Source of the DNA: an uncultured Beijerinckiaceae bacterium
GTDB taxonomy: Bacteria > Pseudomonadota > Alphaproteobacteria > Rhizobiales > Beijerinckiaceae
NCBI GenBank assembly: GCA_937863205.1
Contig: CALMGA010000292.1
Coordinates: 1-7,726, forward strand
Length of the DNA stretch: 7,726 nt
Direction: 5' to 3'
Positions within the stretch are counted from its first letter, which is position 1, and the number at the start of each line of letters is the position of its first letter. Under the pieces are notes generated by a model. The model was given only the letters and a program-made list of their open reading frames with translations. It searched no databases and was not told the origin of the DNA. The position numbers were made by a program, and so were the translations under genes. Below, piece by piece: positions 7,688 through 7,726 of the stretch.

Positions 7688-7726
7688 ACGCCGGCCCGAT
7701 TTCGGTTGATCTCCCGCCGGGAAAGG
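7688..7726. other. Flank beyond the probable ISAs1 end
   Basis: These are the last 39 bases of the window. They contain no supported gene or recognisable motif. Confidence 0.3.

Overview
The window is high-GC DNA with the codon bias of an alphaproteobacterium, probably Hyphomicrobiales (Rhizobiales). The basis is the GC-rich third positions, the rhizobial-type malic enzyme/phosphotransacetylase fusion, the DUF2189 membrane protein and the set of insertion-sequence families. The species cannot be named from this sequence.

Layout. 1-183: C-terminal end of an unrecognised protein, entering from the left edge. 184-434: noncoding, with a short hairpin and an 11-bp-period direct repeat. 435-510 (minus): a complete tRNA-Thr(UGU) with encoded CCA, its 3' end facing the partial gene. 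511-958: no supported gene. 959-1753 (plus): DUF2189 multi-pass membrane protein. 1813-2310 (minus): a broken gene for a small exported protein of about 166 residues, carrying three separate one-base losses. 2311-2789: a long divergent intergenic region rich in inverted repeats. 2790-5081 (plus): intact maeB-type NADP-malic enzyme with a phosphotransacetylase-like C-terminal domain. 5122-5439 (plus): a small unknown ORF with a strong ribosome-binding site; its reading frame continues past an in-frame TGA to 5661.

5662-7687 is an insertion-sequence graveyard. It holds end-to-end fragments of at least four families: IS5-like (minus), the 3' end of an IS1380-like transposase (minus), a heavily frameshifted IS701-like transposase (plus), and the 5' part of an ISAs1-like transposase (minus) with a plausible outer end near 7687. 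None can encode a working transposase.

The core genes look like ordinary chromosomal metabolism. The malic enzyme converts malate to pyruvate and CO2 and supplies NADPH. The right half is decayed mobile DNA. I see no convincing new defence, CRISPR, toxin-antitoxin or biosynthetic system. The items most worth a second look are the inverted-repeat cluster between the exported-protein pseudogene and maeB, the in-frame TGA ORF, and the mosaic IS junctions.
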